Shown here: positions 24,157 through 36,100 of the stretch, one piece after another | Layout of the letters: the number at the start of each line of letters is the position of its first letter | How positions within the stretch are numbered: position 1 is the first letter of the stretch | NCBI RefSeq assembly: GCF_003668875.1 | Contig: NZ_RAWM01000007.1 | Span: 62,001-126,000, forward strand | Source of the DNA: Corallococcus interemptor | GTDB taxonomy: Bacteria > Myxococcota > Myxococcia > Myxococcales > Myxococcaceae | DNA length: 64,000 nucleotides | Direction of reading: 5' to 3' | Translations under genes and position numbers: made by a program | Notes under the pieces: model-generated | The model's database searches: none | Told to the model about the DNA's origin: nothing | Seen by the model: the letters and a program-made list of their open reading frames with translations, nothing else

Positions 24157-26199
24157 TCAGGGCCCGGTTCCCTCCCCAGGGAATCGGGCCCTTTCATTTC
24201 GGGCGCCCGGCGGCGGGCGCGTCCCCAGCGCCCGGTCCACCACCCGGCGGCGCTGCTGGAACTCCCACTCCAGGGGGTCCAGCTCCAGGCCGCGCTCGTA
24301 GGCCTCCAGGGCCCGCTGGAGCTGGCCGTCACGCTCCAGCGCGCTGCCGGTGAGGAAGTGGACCCGCGCGGTGCCCACCGCCCGGGGCTGCTCGGCCACG
24401 AACTCGCGGCGCAGCGCGTCTGTCTGGGCGGCGGTGAGGCCCGCCTCCAGACACCGCGCCACGCCCCGGCCGTTGCCCAGCCGGGCGTCGTAGCGCGCGC
24501 GGCGCAGGGGCACGCCCAGGGTGTCTCCGGCGTCCCGCACGCGGATCAGCATGGACTCCAGGCGCGAGCGCTGCCCGCGGGACAGGGGCCGCTGCCGCAG
24601 CGCGGACAGGGCGGTCCACAGCTCGCGCGCCCGCTCCCGCGCGGGCTCCAGCTCCACGTCCGGTGAGAGCCCCAGCACCGCGTAGTGCGTGCCCTCCCCC
24701 GTCAGCTGTCCGCTCCACAGGGCCAGGGCGCGCTCGGCCTCGGCGTCGTCCGGCGGCTCCCGGGGCGCGGGGGGCGGAGAAGCTGGGGGGCCGGCGAGGT
24801 GCTGCTCCACGCGGGCCTTCAGCGCGGCGGACGGCGCGACGAACTGCACGCCGAAGCCCGGGCGCATGCTCCAGGCCTGGGCCTGCTCGGGCGACACGTG
24901 GCGCACCACCTCGCACGTGACGGACAGCGGCCCGGTGGACAGGGGCAGCACCACCTGGACCTGGGCGAACAGCGGGGGCAGCTCCCCCGTCGCGTGCAGG
25001 AACACGCCGCCGCGGGACAGGTCCGACCCCGTGAAGGCCCGGGGCTGCGCGCCCGGCTGGAGCACCACCTGCACGGGCAGGGGGAGCGTCTTTCCCCCGG
25101 ACGCGCCCGGCGAGGCCAGCGGCGGGGTGCGCCGGGGCCCCGTGGCCGGCGTCCCTGGAGGCACACCTCCCGGCGCGGGACGGGGCACGCCCACGGCCGC
25201 GCGCGGCACCGGGGTCCGCGAGGCCAGCGCCTGCTCCAGGGCGGCGCGCAGGGCGAGCGCGTGGGGGAAGCGCTCCTCCGGGGTCTTCGCCAGCGCGCGC
25301 AGCACCACCGCCTCCACGGCGGACGGAATCGACGGGCAGATGGAGCGCGGGGCCGGAGGCTGCCGCGTCTGGTGCGCCACCAGCTGGGCGGTGAGCCCCT
25401 CGTCGGGAAAGGGCAGCCGCCCGGTGAGCAGCTGGTAGGCGATGACGCCCACCGCGTACAGGTCCGCGCGGCCGTCCAGCTTCCGGCTCAGGGACTGCTC
25501 CGGGGCCATGTACTCCGGCGTCCCCACGATGATGCCCGCCACCGTCTCTGGCATGCTCGCGTCCACCAGCTTCGCGATGCCGAAGTCGAGCACCTTCACG
25601 AACGGCATCCCCCGCCCACGCTTCACCAGGAAGATGTTGTCCGGCTTCAGGTCGCGGTGGACGATGCCCCTCGCGTGCGCCGCATGCAGCGCGTCACACA
25701 CCTGGGTCAGCATGGGGACCACGGCGCCGGCCGACAGCGGCGTGCCCACCCAGGCCGACAGCGGCGCCCCCTCCAGGAACTCCATGATGAGGTACGGCCG
25801 GGGCGCGGCGGCGTTGAGGTCGAAGATGCTGACGATGTTCTCGTGCCCGATGAGGTTCACCGCCCGGGCCTCGGCATGGAAGCGCTGCACCAGCTCCGGG
25901 TAGCGCGTCAGGTGCTCGTGCAGGACCTTCACCGCCACGCGGCTGCCAATGGACACGTGCTCCGCCAGGTAGACGGACCCCATCCCGCCCCGGCCCACCC
26001 GGCGCACCAGCCGGAAGCTGCCCATCTGGGTCCCCACCAGCGGATCCACCTCCTCTGTCGCGGCCACGGCGGCCGGTGCCTCCACGGCCTTGCCGGGACC
26101 GCCCCCGGCCTCCCGGACGAGCGTGTCGCACGACGTCCCCTCGCCATGTCCCCGCCCGCACGCAGAACACGTGCGCTCGTTCCTCGCCACTTCGGCCAT
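24157..26199 (-). CDS. Ser/Thr protein kinase with PilZ, J-like and TPR regions
   Basis: A 680-residue Hanks-type kinase. An N-terminal Cys cluster (CSACGRGHGEGTSC, 11-24) looks like a small zinc ribbon. The kinase domain (about 61-325) is complete: GRGGMGSV loop (69-76), Lys91, Glu110, HRDLKPDN (181-188), DFG (205-207), APE (232-234). A Pro-rich linker leads to a PilZ domain (about 374-470, with FTGSDLSRGGVFLHA), then a J-domain-like stretch (HYAVLGLSPDVE) and a TPR-like C-terminus (GQLQRALEAYERGLELDP). No transmembrane helix is seen. The PilZ domain lacks a clear RxxxR motif, so cyclic di-GMP binding is uncertain. Start ATG 26199 follows an AGGGGGGG site. Confidence 0.9.
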   Translation of the reverse strand: MAEVARNERTCSACGRGHGEGTSCDTLVREAGGGPGKAVEAPAAVAATEEVDPLVGTQMGSFRLVRRVGRGGMGSVYLAEHVSIGSRVAVKVLHEHLTRYPELVQRFHAEARAVNLIGHENIVSIFDLNAAAPRPYLIMEFLEGAPLSAWVGTPLSAGAVVPMLTQVCDALHAAHARGIVHRDLKPDNIFLVKRGRGMPFVKVLDFGIAKLVDASMPETVAGIIVGTPEYMAPEQSLSRKLDGRADLYAVGVIAYQLLTGRLPFPDEGLTAQLVAHQTRQPPAPRSICPSIPSAVEAVVLRALAKTPEERFPHALALRAALEQALASRTPVPRAAVGVPRPAPGGVPPGTPATGPRRTPPLASPGASGGKTLPLPVQVVLQPGAQPRAFTGSDLSRGGVFLHATGELPPLFAQVQVVLPLSTGPLSVTCEVVRHVSPEQAQAWSMRPGFGVQFVAPSAALKARVEQHLAGPPASPPPAPREPPDDAEAERALALWSGQLTGEGTHYAVLGLSPDVELEPARERARELWTALSALRQRPLSRGQRSRLESMLIRVRDAGDTLGVPLRRARYDARLGNGRGVARCLEAGLTAAQTDALRREFVAEQPRAVGTARVHFLTGSALERDGQLQRALEAYERGLELDPLEWEFQQRRRVVDRALGTRPPPGARNERARFPGEGTGP
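24160..24199 (+). terminator. Strong intrinsic terminator, inside convergent kinase gene
   Basis: GGGCCCGGTTCCC (24160-24172) pairs with GGGAATCGGGCCC (24179-24191) through 13 bp with one G-U, a 6-nt loop, then TTTCATTT. It ends the small lipoprotein transcript. All of it lies within the last codons of the convergent Ser/Thr kinase gene. Confidence 0.85.
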
Positions 26200-26373
26200 A
26201 CAGCCCCCCCTGGCCAATTCCCTGCCCAATCTGCACATCCCGGAAGCCCGGCATCCACTGCCGCCAAGGGTGGGTGTCGCAAAGTGAGGGGGCATCCAGC
26301 CCCGGGGCCGGGGTGACGGTTGGGCGGCGGACTGCGACGTGTCAGGAAGGTGTCACGCGGATAGGATGCGCGC

Positions 26374-27336
26374 ATGTCCCGCTCGGCCCGACGCATCCCC
26401 ACCGTGAACCTGTCCCACTACCGCTCCGGCAATCCCGAGGAGCGGGCCCGCTTCGTCCAGGTCTTTGGCGACGCGCTCAAGGAGTTCGGCTTCGTGACCG
26501 TGGAGGGCCACGGCGTGGATGACGCCCTCATCCGCCGCACCTACACGGACGTGGAGCGCTTCTTCCAGCTGCCGGAGTCCACCAAGACGCGCTACGCGGT
26601 GCCGGAGCGTCCGGGGCAGCGGGGCTTCATGGCGTTTGGCCAGGAGCACGCGAAGAACCGCAAGGTGGGGGACCTGAAGGAGTTCTGGCACGTGGGCCGG
26701 GAGCTGCCCGTGGGCCACCCGTACCGCGAGGACTATGGCGCCAACGTGTGGCCGGAGGAGGTGCCCACCTTCCGGGAGCACACGCTGACGCTCTACCGGG
26801 AGCTGGACGACGCGGCGACGGTGATGCTCCAGGCGCTGGCGGAGTACCTGGGCATCGCGCGCAACACGCTCAGCGACATGACGGTGGACGGCAACTCCGT
26901 GCTGCGGCTCATCCACTACCCGCCGCTGAAGGACCGCTTCATCCCGGGCGCGGTGCGCGCCGCGGAGCACGAGGACATCAACTTCATCACGCTGTTGTGC
27001 GAGGGCACGGCCGGCGGCCTGGAGCTGCTCACGCGCGACGGCGAGTGGATCCCGGTGGACACGCTGCGCGGCCAGATTGTCGTGGACTCGGGCGACATGC
27101 TGAGCCGGGTGATGAACGGCGTCATCCCGTCCACGACGCACCGGGTGGTGAACCCGCCCAGCCCGGAGCAGGACACGGTGCGCTACTCCATGCCCTTCTT
27201 CGTGCACCCGTTCTCCGACTGCATCCTGAAGCCGCTGCCGCAGACGGAGACGCCGGACAACCCCGCGCGCCACCCGCCCATCACCGCGGACGCGTTCCTC
27301 AAGCAGCGCCTGCGCGAGCTGGGCTTCCTCAAGTAG
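26374..27336 (+). CDS. Isopenicillin N synthase-like 2OG-Fe(II) oxygenase
   Basis: A 320-residue non-haem iron oxygenase. The N-terminal DIOX_N region (VNLSHYRSGNPEE, FGFVTVEGHGVDD) is followed by the double-stranded beta-helix with iron ligands His199 and Asp201 (EHEDINFITLL) and His256 (STTHRVVNP), and the 2-oxoglutarate-type RYS (270-272). Relatives include isopenicillin N synthase, ACC oxidase, ethylene-forming enzymes and plant-like hydroxylases; the substrate cannot be inferred. It stands alone on the plus strand; no biosynthetic cluster surrounds it. It converges on the next gene with an 8-bp overlap of 3' ends. Confidence 0.9.
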   Translation: MSRSARRIPTVNLSHYRSGNPEERARFVQVFGDALKEFGFVTVEGHGVDDALIRRTYTDVERFFQLPESTKTRYAVPERPGQRGFMAFGQEHAKNRKVGDLKEFWHVGRELPVGHPYREDYGANVWPEEVPTFREHTLTLYRELDDAATVMLQALAEYLGIARNTLSDMTVDGNSVLRLIHYPPLKDRFIPGAVRAAEHEDINFITLLCEGTAGGLELLTRDGEWIPVDTLRGQIVVDSGDMLSRVMNGVIPSTTHRVVNPPSPEQDTVRYSMPFFVHPFSDCILKPLPQTETPDNPARHPPITADAFLKQRLRELGFLK

Positions 27337-28261
27337 CCCCCGCGCGGGCAGTCAGTTCGTCCATGTGCACGCGGAAGTGGCGAGTCCCTTCCGCGCCGTG
27401 GAGCCAGGCGCCCCGCCCCTTGAGCCACGAGGGCTGCCACGCACGGCCCGTCTCGTCCGTGAGGACGACGCGGGCCAAGGGGCCCAGGCGCTGGTGGCCC
27501 CGGTCGTACAGCGTGAAGAGTTGGAGCTCGCTGGCCGCGTCGTAGCCGCCCCCGAACAGGACGTGCGTGCCGCTGACGACGATGGCGTGCGCGCCCCGCA
27601 CCGGAGAGTTCCAGACCGTGGAGCGCTGTCCGGGCCGCATGCGCACGAGCGGGAAGTCCGTGTAGCTGTAGAACCAGGTCTCCTGCTCCGACGCGACGTT
27701 GAGCGCGTAGCAGTCCACGATGATCTGCTCTCCGGGCAGCGCCATCCGCACGCCGCTCTCCTGCCGCTGTCCCAGCGCATCGAAGCGCACCAGGCCGTCC
27801 TCACCGATGGGCCGCTGAGGCCCCTCACCGCCCCAGCCCCGGTTCCCGAAGACGCCCTCGTCGAAGTAGCTGACCCAGAGCTGTCCATCGGACGTCGTCT
27901 GCACGTCCGCGATGCCGTCGCCCAGGGTCAGCTCCCGGAGCAACAGGCCTTCCGGCGAATAGACGTGGGCGTTGCGCTCATGCTGCTTCTCGGAGAGGTA
28001 ACGGCACCGCGCGTTCACGAGCAGCACCTCCCCGTCGGGAAGCGGCTGGACGTAGTCGAAGTCCGGGGCGCCGGCAGGCAGCGTGAAGCGCTCCCAGAAG
28101 TCCCACGCGTCCGCGAAGTGGAGGACCTCGCCGTCTTCCGCGAGCCACCACACGGTGTTGTCGGGCGCCACGCCCCGGGCCTTCGCCTTGCGTCCCGCGA
28201 GCGCCTCCGCCGTGTCGACGAACGCGTGCACCTCGACCTGGAGTGTCCTCTTCGTGGGCAT
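27329..28261 (-). CDS. Hypothetical protein, 310 residues, possible beta-propeller
   Basis: No family is recognised. Repeated short beta-type blocks such as NTVWWLAEDGEVLHFADAW, VYSPEGLLLRELTLGDGIAD and GQLWVSYFDEGVF suggest an NHL/WD-like propeller. No signal peptide is visible. ATG 28261 is chosen as the first Met before the conserved-looking body; another Met at 28339 is in frame, and the frame stays open to 28708, where it would run into the divergent hydrolase gene. It is divergent from the carbon-nitrogen hydrolase with about 90 bp between starts. Confidence 0.65.
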   Translation of the reverse strand: MPTKRTLQVEVHAFVDTAEALAGRKAKARGVAPDNTVWWLAEDGEVLHFADAWDFWERFTLPAGAPDFDYVQPLPDGEVLLVNARCRYLSEKQHERNAHVYSPEGLLLRELTLGDGIADVQTTSDGQLWVSYFDEGVFGNRGWGGEGPQRPIGEDGLVRFDALGQRQESGVRMALPGEQIIVDCYALNVASEQETWFYSYTDFPLVRMRPGQRSTVWNSPVRGAHAIVVSGTHVLFGGGYDAASELQLFTLYDRGHQRLGPLARVVLTDETGRAWQPSWLKGRGAWLHGAEGTRHFRVHMDELTARAGAT

Positions 28262-28351
28262 CACGGCCCCGACGGTGGCACTCCCGGAAGCTGACGGTCC
28301 ATCGCCGGGAGGCTCGCGTGCCCTTGGGGCGGGTGTCATCCTCGCGGCACC

Positions 28352-29385
28352 GTGGCCACCTCCCTCGACCTGTTCGCCATCCAGCCGCGCGTCACGCTCG
28401 ACGACTACGCCTCGCCGGAGACCTTCGCCGCGCATCACCGGGCGCTGGCGGCCCGCGTGGACGCGCTGCGCCCCCGGGACGCTTCGGGCCGGCCGTTGAA
28501 CCCCGCGCTCGCCGTCTGGCCGGAGATGGTGGGCGCGGCGCTGGGGCTGATGGGGCACCTGCCGCGCGTGCGCAACCGCAAGACGACGAACGGCGCGATG
28601 ACGCGCGTGGCGCTCGCGGAGTGGCTGGGCATGTTCCGCACGTGGAGCGCCTTCCACCCGCCGACGCTGGAGGAATGCCTCTACGCCACGGTGGCGCCGC
28701 GCGTGCACCGGGCCATGTACGAGACCTTCTCCGGCATCGCGCGCGACTTCGGCCTGTGGGTGGTGGCCGGCAGCGCGCTGTTGCCCATGAACCGGCTGGG
28801 CCCGGACACGCCCGAGTACGAACCCGCGGGCGCGCGCACCTTCAACACCAGCTACACGTTCTCACCGGAGGGCCACTGCGTGGCCGTCACGCGCAAGGTG
28901 AACCTGGTGCCCACGCAGGAGGACGTGCTGCACCTGAGCCCGGGCCGCCCGGAGGACCTGCCCGTGCTGGACACGCCGTTCGGGAAGCTGGGGACGCTCG
29001 TCTGCTACGACGGCTTCCGCGAACCCCACACGTCCGGCGAACCCTACTTCGTGCCCTGCGCGCAGTACCTGGACGCGCTGGGCGTGGAGGTGCTCGCGCA
29101 GCCGTCCGCCAACGCGTGGAGCTGGGACGCGCCCTGGGCCTTCAACGCGCCGGGCGAGACACAGCTGCGCCGCGAGCAGTGGTTCAACGAAGGCCTCTTC
29201 ACGCAGCTGCGCACCCTGAAGCGCGTGCGCTACGCGGTGAACCCGCAGCTCACCGGCGGCTTCTTCGACAACACCTTCGAGGCGCCCTCGCTCATCCTGG
29301 AGCGCCGGGGACCGGACGACGTGCACGTGCTCGCCCAGTCCGCGGATCCACGCGGAGAGGACGTGCTCCACGTCACCGTGCCCCG

Positions 29386-29389
<4 letters not shown>
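28352..29389 (+). CDS. Carbon-nitrogen hydrolase (nitrilase superfamily)
   Basis: A 345-residue nitrilase-fold enzyme with the expected Glu-Lys-Cys triad: Glu58 in VWPEMV, Lys182 in RKVNLVP and Cys218 in TLVCYDGFREP. The family hydrolyses amides, nitriles or carbamoyl groups in the cytoplasm. An insertion of roughly 40 residues lies between the Glu and Lys motifs (PPTLEECLYATVAPRVHRAM region). The substrate is unknown. The start is GTG. Its stop codon overlaps the stop of the convergent gatB gene by 4 bp. Confidence 0.88.
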
Positions 29390-30831
<1,442 letters not shown>

Positions 30832-30859
30832 GGCGGTGTCACCCGTGTGTCCGCGCCCG

Positions 30860-32323
30860 CTAGACGGGGGCGGCGCGGCGGAAGAAGTCGTGCTCGCGCT
30901 CGAACGCGCGGGCGATGCGCAGCAGGCGGGCCTCGTCGAAGGGGCGCCCCAACAGCTGCATGCCGATGGGCAGCCCGCCTTGAGTGAAGCCGCACGGCAC
31001 GGACAGGCCCGGCAGGCCCGCCAGGTTGCACGGCAGCGTGTAGACGTCCATCAGGTACATGGACAGCGGGTCGTCCACCTTCGCGCCCAGCTTGAACGCC
31101 GGCACCGGCGACGTGGGCGACACGATGGCGTCCACCTGCTGGAACACCTTCGTGAAGTCCTCGCGGATGAGCGTGCGGACCTTCTGCGCGCGCAGGTAGT
31201 ACGCGTCGTAGTAGCCGGCGGACAGCGCGTAGGTGCCCAGCATGATGCGGCGCTTCACCTCCGCGCCGAAGCCCTGCCCACGCGTCTGCGTGTACAGCTC
31301 CTTGAGCCCGCGCGCGTCCTTCGCCCGCTGCCCGTAGCGGATGCCGTCGTAGCGGGCCAGGTTGCTGGACGCCTCGGAGGACGCCAGCAGGTAGTACGTC
31401 GCCAGCGCGTACTTCGTGTGCGGCAGCGACACGTCCACCAGCGTCGCGCCCAGCTTCTCCAGCTCCTCCAGCGACGCGCGCAGCGTGCCAGCGACCTCCG
31501 GGTCCATGCCCTCCGCGAAGTACTCGCGAGGCACGCCCAGCTTGAGGCCGCGTACGCCGTCCTCCAGCCCCGTGAGGCAATCCGGCGTCTCCACGTCCGC
31601 GGAGGTGGAGTCCAGCGGATCATGCCGCGCGATGAGCTGGAACAGCGCCGCGGTGTCCCCCACCGTGCGCGCCATGGGGCCCGGCTGGTCCAACGACGAG
31701 GCGAAGGCGATGACGCCGTAGCGCGACACCCGCCCATACGTGGGCTTGAGCCCCACGGTGTTGGTGAGCGCCGCGGGCTGGCGGATGGAGCCGCCCGTGT
31801 CCGTGCCCAGCGCGCCGAACACCTCACGCGCCGCCACCGCGGCGGCCGAACCACCGGACGAGCCGCCCGGCGTGCGCGTCAGGTCCCACGGGTTGTGGGT
31901 CGGGAAGTACGCGCTCGATTCATTGGACGAGCCCATGGCGAACTCGTCCATGTTCAGCTTGCCCAACAGCGGCAGGCCCGCTTCCTTCAGGAGGCGCACC
32001 ACGGTGGCGTCATAGGGCGGGACGAAGCCCTCCAGGACGCGCGAGGCGCAGGTGGTCTCCACCCCTTGCGTGAGGAAGATGTCCTTGAGCCCCACGGGCA
32101 CGCCGTCGAGCGCGCTCAGCGGGCTGCCGGCCTTGCGGCGCGCGTCGCTGGCCTCGGCGGCCTTGAGCGCCCCGGACTCGTCCACGCGCAGGAACGCGCG
32201 GACCTTGGGATCCACCTGGGCAATGCGCTGGAGGCTCGCGCGCGTGGCGTCCACGGAGGACACCTCGCGCGAAGCCAGCTTCGCCGCCAGCTCCAGCATC
32301 GACAGGTCGGTGAGCGACGACAT
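30860..32323 (-). CDS. gatA: Asp/Glu-tRNA amidotransferase subunit A
   Basis: A 487-residue amidase-signature protein that releases ammonia from glutamine for GatB. The catalytic Lys lies in the VGLKDIF segment; the Ser-cisSer part of the triad lies in [15 protein letters not shown] followed by [30 protein letters not shown] is typical of GatA. Its start is 6 nt after the gatC stop. Together with GatB and GatC it forms the trimeric enzyme. Confidence 0.97.
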   Translation of the reverse strand: MSSLTDLSMLELAAKLASREVSSVDATRASLQRIAQVDPKVRAFLRVDESGALKAAEASDARRKAGSPLSALDGVPVGLKDIFLTQGVETTCASRVLEGFVPPYDATVVRLLKEAGLPLLGKLNMDEFAMGSSNESSAYFPTHNPWDLTRTPGGSSGGSAAAVAAREVFGALGTDTGGSIRQPAALTNTVGLKPTYGRVSRYGVIAFASSLDQPGPMARTVGDTAALFQLIARHDPLDSTSADVETPDCLTGLEDGVRGLKLGVPREYFAEGMDPEVAGTLRASLEELEKLGATLVDVSLPHTKYALATYYLLASSEASSNLARYDGIRYGQRAKDARGLKELYTQTRGQGFGAEVKRRIMLGTYALSAGYYDAYYLRAQKVRTLIREDFTKVFQQVDAIVSPTSPVPAFKLGAKVDDPLSMYLMDVYTLPCNLAGLPGLSVPCGFTQGGLPIGMQLLGRPFDEARLLRIARAFEREHDFFRRAAPV

Positions 32324-32329
32324 GGCGGG

Positions 32330-32617
32330 CTACTCCAGGATTTTCGGGACCGCGAAGGCGCTGCCCACCTTCGCCGGCGCGTTGGCGAGCCCGGCTTCCG
32401 GGGGCAGCGACGGACGCAGCACGTCCTCGCGCAACAGCGAGGACGCGAGCGTCGCGTGGGAGGTGGGCTCCACCTGGCTCACATCGAGCGCTTCCAGCTC
32501 CGCCACCGCGTCCAGGACCGCGGACAGCTGGGTGGCATAGCGCTCCTCCTCCTGCGGCGTCAGTGACAGCCGCGCCAGGGTGGCCACGTGCCGGACCTGC
32601 TCGAGCGTGAGGGCCAT
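32330..32617 (-). CDS. gatC: Asp/Glu-tRNA amidotransferase subunit C
   Basis: A 95-residue GatC, the small belt subunit that stabilises GatA on GatB. It shows LTLEQVRHVATLARLSLTPQEEE at the start (read in part), a central LSAVLDAVAELEALDV and the conserved C-terminal LREDVLRPSLPPE. It is 25 nt downstream of the zinc-ribbon protein gene and 6 nt upstream of gatA. Confidence 0.95.
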   Translation of the reverse strand: MALTLEQVRHVATLARLSLTPQEEERYATQLSAVLDAVAELEALDVSQVEPTSHATLASSLLREDVLRPSLPPEAGLANAPAKVGSAFAVPKILE

Positions 32618-32642
32618 GGGGAAGCCTCCTCCAGACGGGGGA

Positions 32643-32990
32643 CTACGGGGTCGGCGGCGTGCGCTTGAACAGGTTGAGGATGGCGCCCATCACCTTGCCG
32701 CTCCCCTCGTGGCCGTGCTGCTTGATGACCTCGTCCAGCTCACCCGCGTCCAGCCAGACGCCGTGGCAGTTGAAGCAGCTGTCCAGCTCCACGTTGCCCT
32801 GCTTCAGCGTCTGCAGGTCCATGCCGCACTTGGGGCACTTCATGTAGTGCAGCTGCTTGAGCGACTCGCGCTGCTGGGCGGCCATCTCCTTGGACTGCTC
32901 GAGGGCCAGCTTGCGCTTGGCTTCAATCTCCTCGCGCGCGAAGTAGTCGTCTTCGTTGTGGGAGGGCTTGTCAGGGGTCACGTTGGACAT
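32643..32990 (-). CDS. TFIIB-type zinc-ribbon protein
   Basis: A 115-residue protein. The N-terminal half is a charged, helical, possibly coiled-coil region (REEIEAKRKLALEQSKEMAAQQ); the C-terminal half is a zf-TFIIB zinc ribbon with CPKCG and SCFNCHGVWLDAGELDEV, giving four cysteines for one zinc. Such proteins are common and mostly uncharacterised. It is the first gene of the minus-strand run leading to gatCAB (25-nt gap) and is divergent from ftsK. A link to translation is only suggested by position. Confidence 0.88.
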   Translation of the reverse strand: MSNVTPDKPSHNEDDYFAREEIEAKRKLALEQSKEMAAQQRESLKQLHYMKCPKCGMDLQTLKQGNVELDSCFNCHGVWLDAGELDEVIKQHGHEGSGKVMGAILNLFKRTPPTP

Positions 32991-33192
32991 GGTCTTGGGT
33001 TCTCCTTGGCGGCAGGCACCATACCTTCTCGCCGCGGGGACGCGCCCGAAATGTAGGCCCTGCTGCCGCCTCCTCGGGGCCCCCTTGGACGCCTGCCGGA
33101 AAATTGACCCCGCCCCCTCCCTCCCTATTCTCGCCGGGCGGATTGCTACAGCTCGCTACGCGGCTGGAATCGGGCAGAGGGAACAGGGGTCC

Positions 33193-36100
33193 ATGACAGC
33201 GGCAAAGAAGGGTGGCCGGGGCGAGAAGGCGGTGCTCTCCCGGCAGGAGATCGCGACGCGCCGCAAGGCGCTCAACAACAAGAAGATGAAGGCGCCGGGC
33301 GCGGCCAGTCCCGCCAAGCGGGCGCTCGTGGGCGTCTTCATCCTGGCCGCCTCGTTGCTGGCCTTGCTGGCGGTCGCCACGTTCGACGCGCATGACCGGG
33401 TGGGCCCCGGCTTCCACAACGCGGTGGGCCCCATGGGGCACCTCATCGCGGAGACCCTGCGCGGCGCGCTGGGCGTGTGCGCCTACCTCATCCCCGTGGG
33501 GGGCATCTACACCGCCGTGGTGCTCTTCGTGGGCAGCCGCGACCGGCGCCGCATGCCTCAGATCATCTCCCTGGCGCTGCTCACCTGCAGCGTGTCCGTG
33601 CTCGCGCAGCTGATGTTCGCCAAGGACAAGGGCTGGGCCCACCCGCCCGGCGGCGCGCTGGGCGCGAGCCTGGGCGGCCTGATGGAGGGGATGTTCTCCA
33701 CCGTCGGCACCATCATCCTCGTCACCGCCATCAGCGCGGCGGCGCTCATCGTGGGCACCCAGTACACGTTCTTCAAGCTGTGCTCGCTGGTGTGGGCCGG
33801 CCTCACCGTCCTGGGCCGCCGCCTCTCCGAGTCCGCGCACGTCTTCTGGGAGCAGCAGAAGGTCAACTACGCGGCCCGCCAGGAGCGGCTCGCGCAGGAG
33901 AAGGAAGAGGAGGCCGCGTTCCTCGCGGAACTGGAGGCAGAGGAGGAGGAGCTGTCCGAGGCCGAGCGCCTGGCCGCCGAAGCCGAGGCCGCCGAGGCCG
34001 AGGCCCTGGCCGAGGAGGCCGTGCGCCTGGCCCGGCAGAACGAGAAGGAGCAGCTCGCCAACGCGAAGAAGGCGCTCAAGGAGCAGAAGGACCGCGAGAA
34101 GCTGGAGAAGAAGCTCGCCCGCGAGGAGCCGTCCGAGGACGAGGAGCACGACGACGCCTCCGGCGAGCAGTCCTCGCTGCCGCCCGAGCGCGCCGAGCGC
34201 CGTTCTCCGGGCGCCGACCCCGCCTGGGCCGCGTCCTTCCTCGCGCCCCAGCCGCAGCTGCCCGCCGGCGTGGACGCTGGCGAGCCCCCGCGCCGCGCTC
34301 GCAAGACGCCGCAGATCGTCACCCCGCCCGCCGCTCCCTCCACGCCGCCGGTGCCCGCCGCGTCGCTCACGCCTCCGGCCGCCGAGCCCGCCGCGAAGCC
34401 CGTGGCCGCGGAGAAGCCGGCCGCCGCGCCGGGCAACGCCCTCATCCCCGCGCCGCCCGCCGCGCTGGCGCGCATGCCGCTCATCGTGGAGCCCAAGGCG
34501 CCGCCCAAGCCCACCGCCACGAAGCGGCCGCAGGACCAGTTCGAGTTCGTGGGTGACCGCAAGAGCTTCTCCCTGCCGCCCCTGGACGTGCTGGAGGCGG
34601 ACAAGAAGGAGCGCTCCGCGCTGGACAAGGACGCGTTCCTCGTCACGGCGGAGAAGCTGCGCGCGAAGCTGGCGGACTTCGGCATCGTGGGCGAGGTCGT
34701 GGAGATCCGCCCCGGCCCCGTCGTCACCATGTACGAGTTCCTGCCCGGGCCCGGCATCAAGGTCAGCAAGATCGCCGCGCTCCAGGACGACCTGGCCATG
34801 GCCATGGAGGCCATGCGCGTGCGCATCGTCGCCCCCATCCCCGGCAAGGGCGTGGTCGGCATCGAGGTCCCCAACCGCGACCGCGAGACGGTGTTCCTCA
34901 AGGAGATCGCGGAGCAGGACACGTTCCAGAAGAGCGGCAGCAAGCTCACCATGTGCGTGGGCAAGGACATCGAAGGCATGCCGTACGTCTTCGACCTGGT
35001 GAAGGCCCCCCACCTGCTCATCGCGGGCACCACCGGCTCCGGCAAGTCCGTAGCGGTGAACTCCATGATCATGAGCATCCTCCTCAAGGCCACGCCCGAG
35101 GAGGTCCGCTTCATCATGGTGGACCCGAAGATGCTGGAGCTCTCCGTCTACGAGGGCATCCCGCACCTGCTGCTCCCCGTCGTCACCGACCCGAAGAAGG
35201 CCGCGCTCGCGCTGCGCTGGGCGGTGGAGGAGATGGAGCGCCGCTACCAGATGCTGTCCGAGGCGGGCGTGCGCAACATCGCCGGCTTCAACAAGCTGGT
35301 GGAGACGCAGGCCACCGAGGAGAAGCCCGCCGTCGCCGCGCCCGCCGCGAAGAAGAAGAAGCCCAAGAAGGTCCTGGTCGTGGAGGGCAGCGCCGAGCCG
35401 GTGGCGGCCTCCGCCTCCGCCAGCGACGGCCTGGGCGTGGCCATGCCGCGCGAGGACGACGAGGACCTGCGTGAGGCCATCGTCTCCGAGCCCGCCCCCA
35501 ACCTGGAGGCCGACGGCGAGGAGGACGCGGAGTTCGAGGAGGACGGCGAGGAGTCCACGCCGGCCGAGGCCGCCTCCACGGAGAAGAAGGAACTCAAGAA
35601 GCTGCCCTACATCGTGGTCATCATCGACGAGCTCGCGGACCTCATGATGGTCGCCAGCCGCGAGGTGGAGACCTACGTGGCGCGCCTGGCGCAGATGGCG
35701 CGCGCCGCCGGCATCCACCTGATGGTCGCCACCCAGCGTCCGTCCACGGACGTCGTCACGGGCATCATCAAGGCCAACTTCCCCACGCGCATCAGCTTCA
35801 TGCTGCGCTCGAAGCCGGACTCGATGACGATTCTGGGCACGGTGGGCGCGGAGGCCCTGCTGGGCATGGGCGACATGCTCATCATGCCGCCCACGAGCGC
35901 GCACCTGCAGCGCGTGCACGGCGCCTACGTCTCCGAGCAGGAAATCAAGAAGGCGGTGGACCACCTCAAGGCCCAGGGCAAGCCCGTCTTCGACGAGTCC
36001 ATCCTCAAGCCGCGCGACGACGAGAGCGAGGGCGGTGGTGGCGAGGAGGACGAGCTGTCCGACGAGCTCTACGACCAGGCGCTCGCCGCGGTCAGCGAGA

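Noticed and set aside
32971-35964. A 997-codon minus-strand open frame over ftsK
   Set aside because: It is an antisense shadow of the FtsK frame with no signal or domain, and its His/Leu/Gly composition is typical of shadows.
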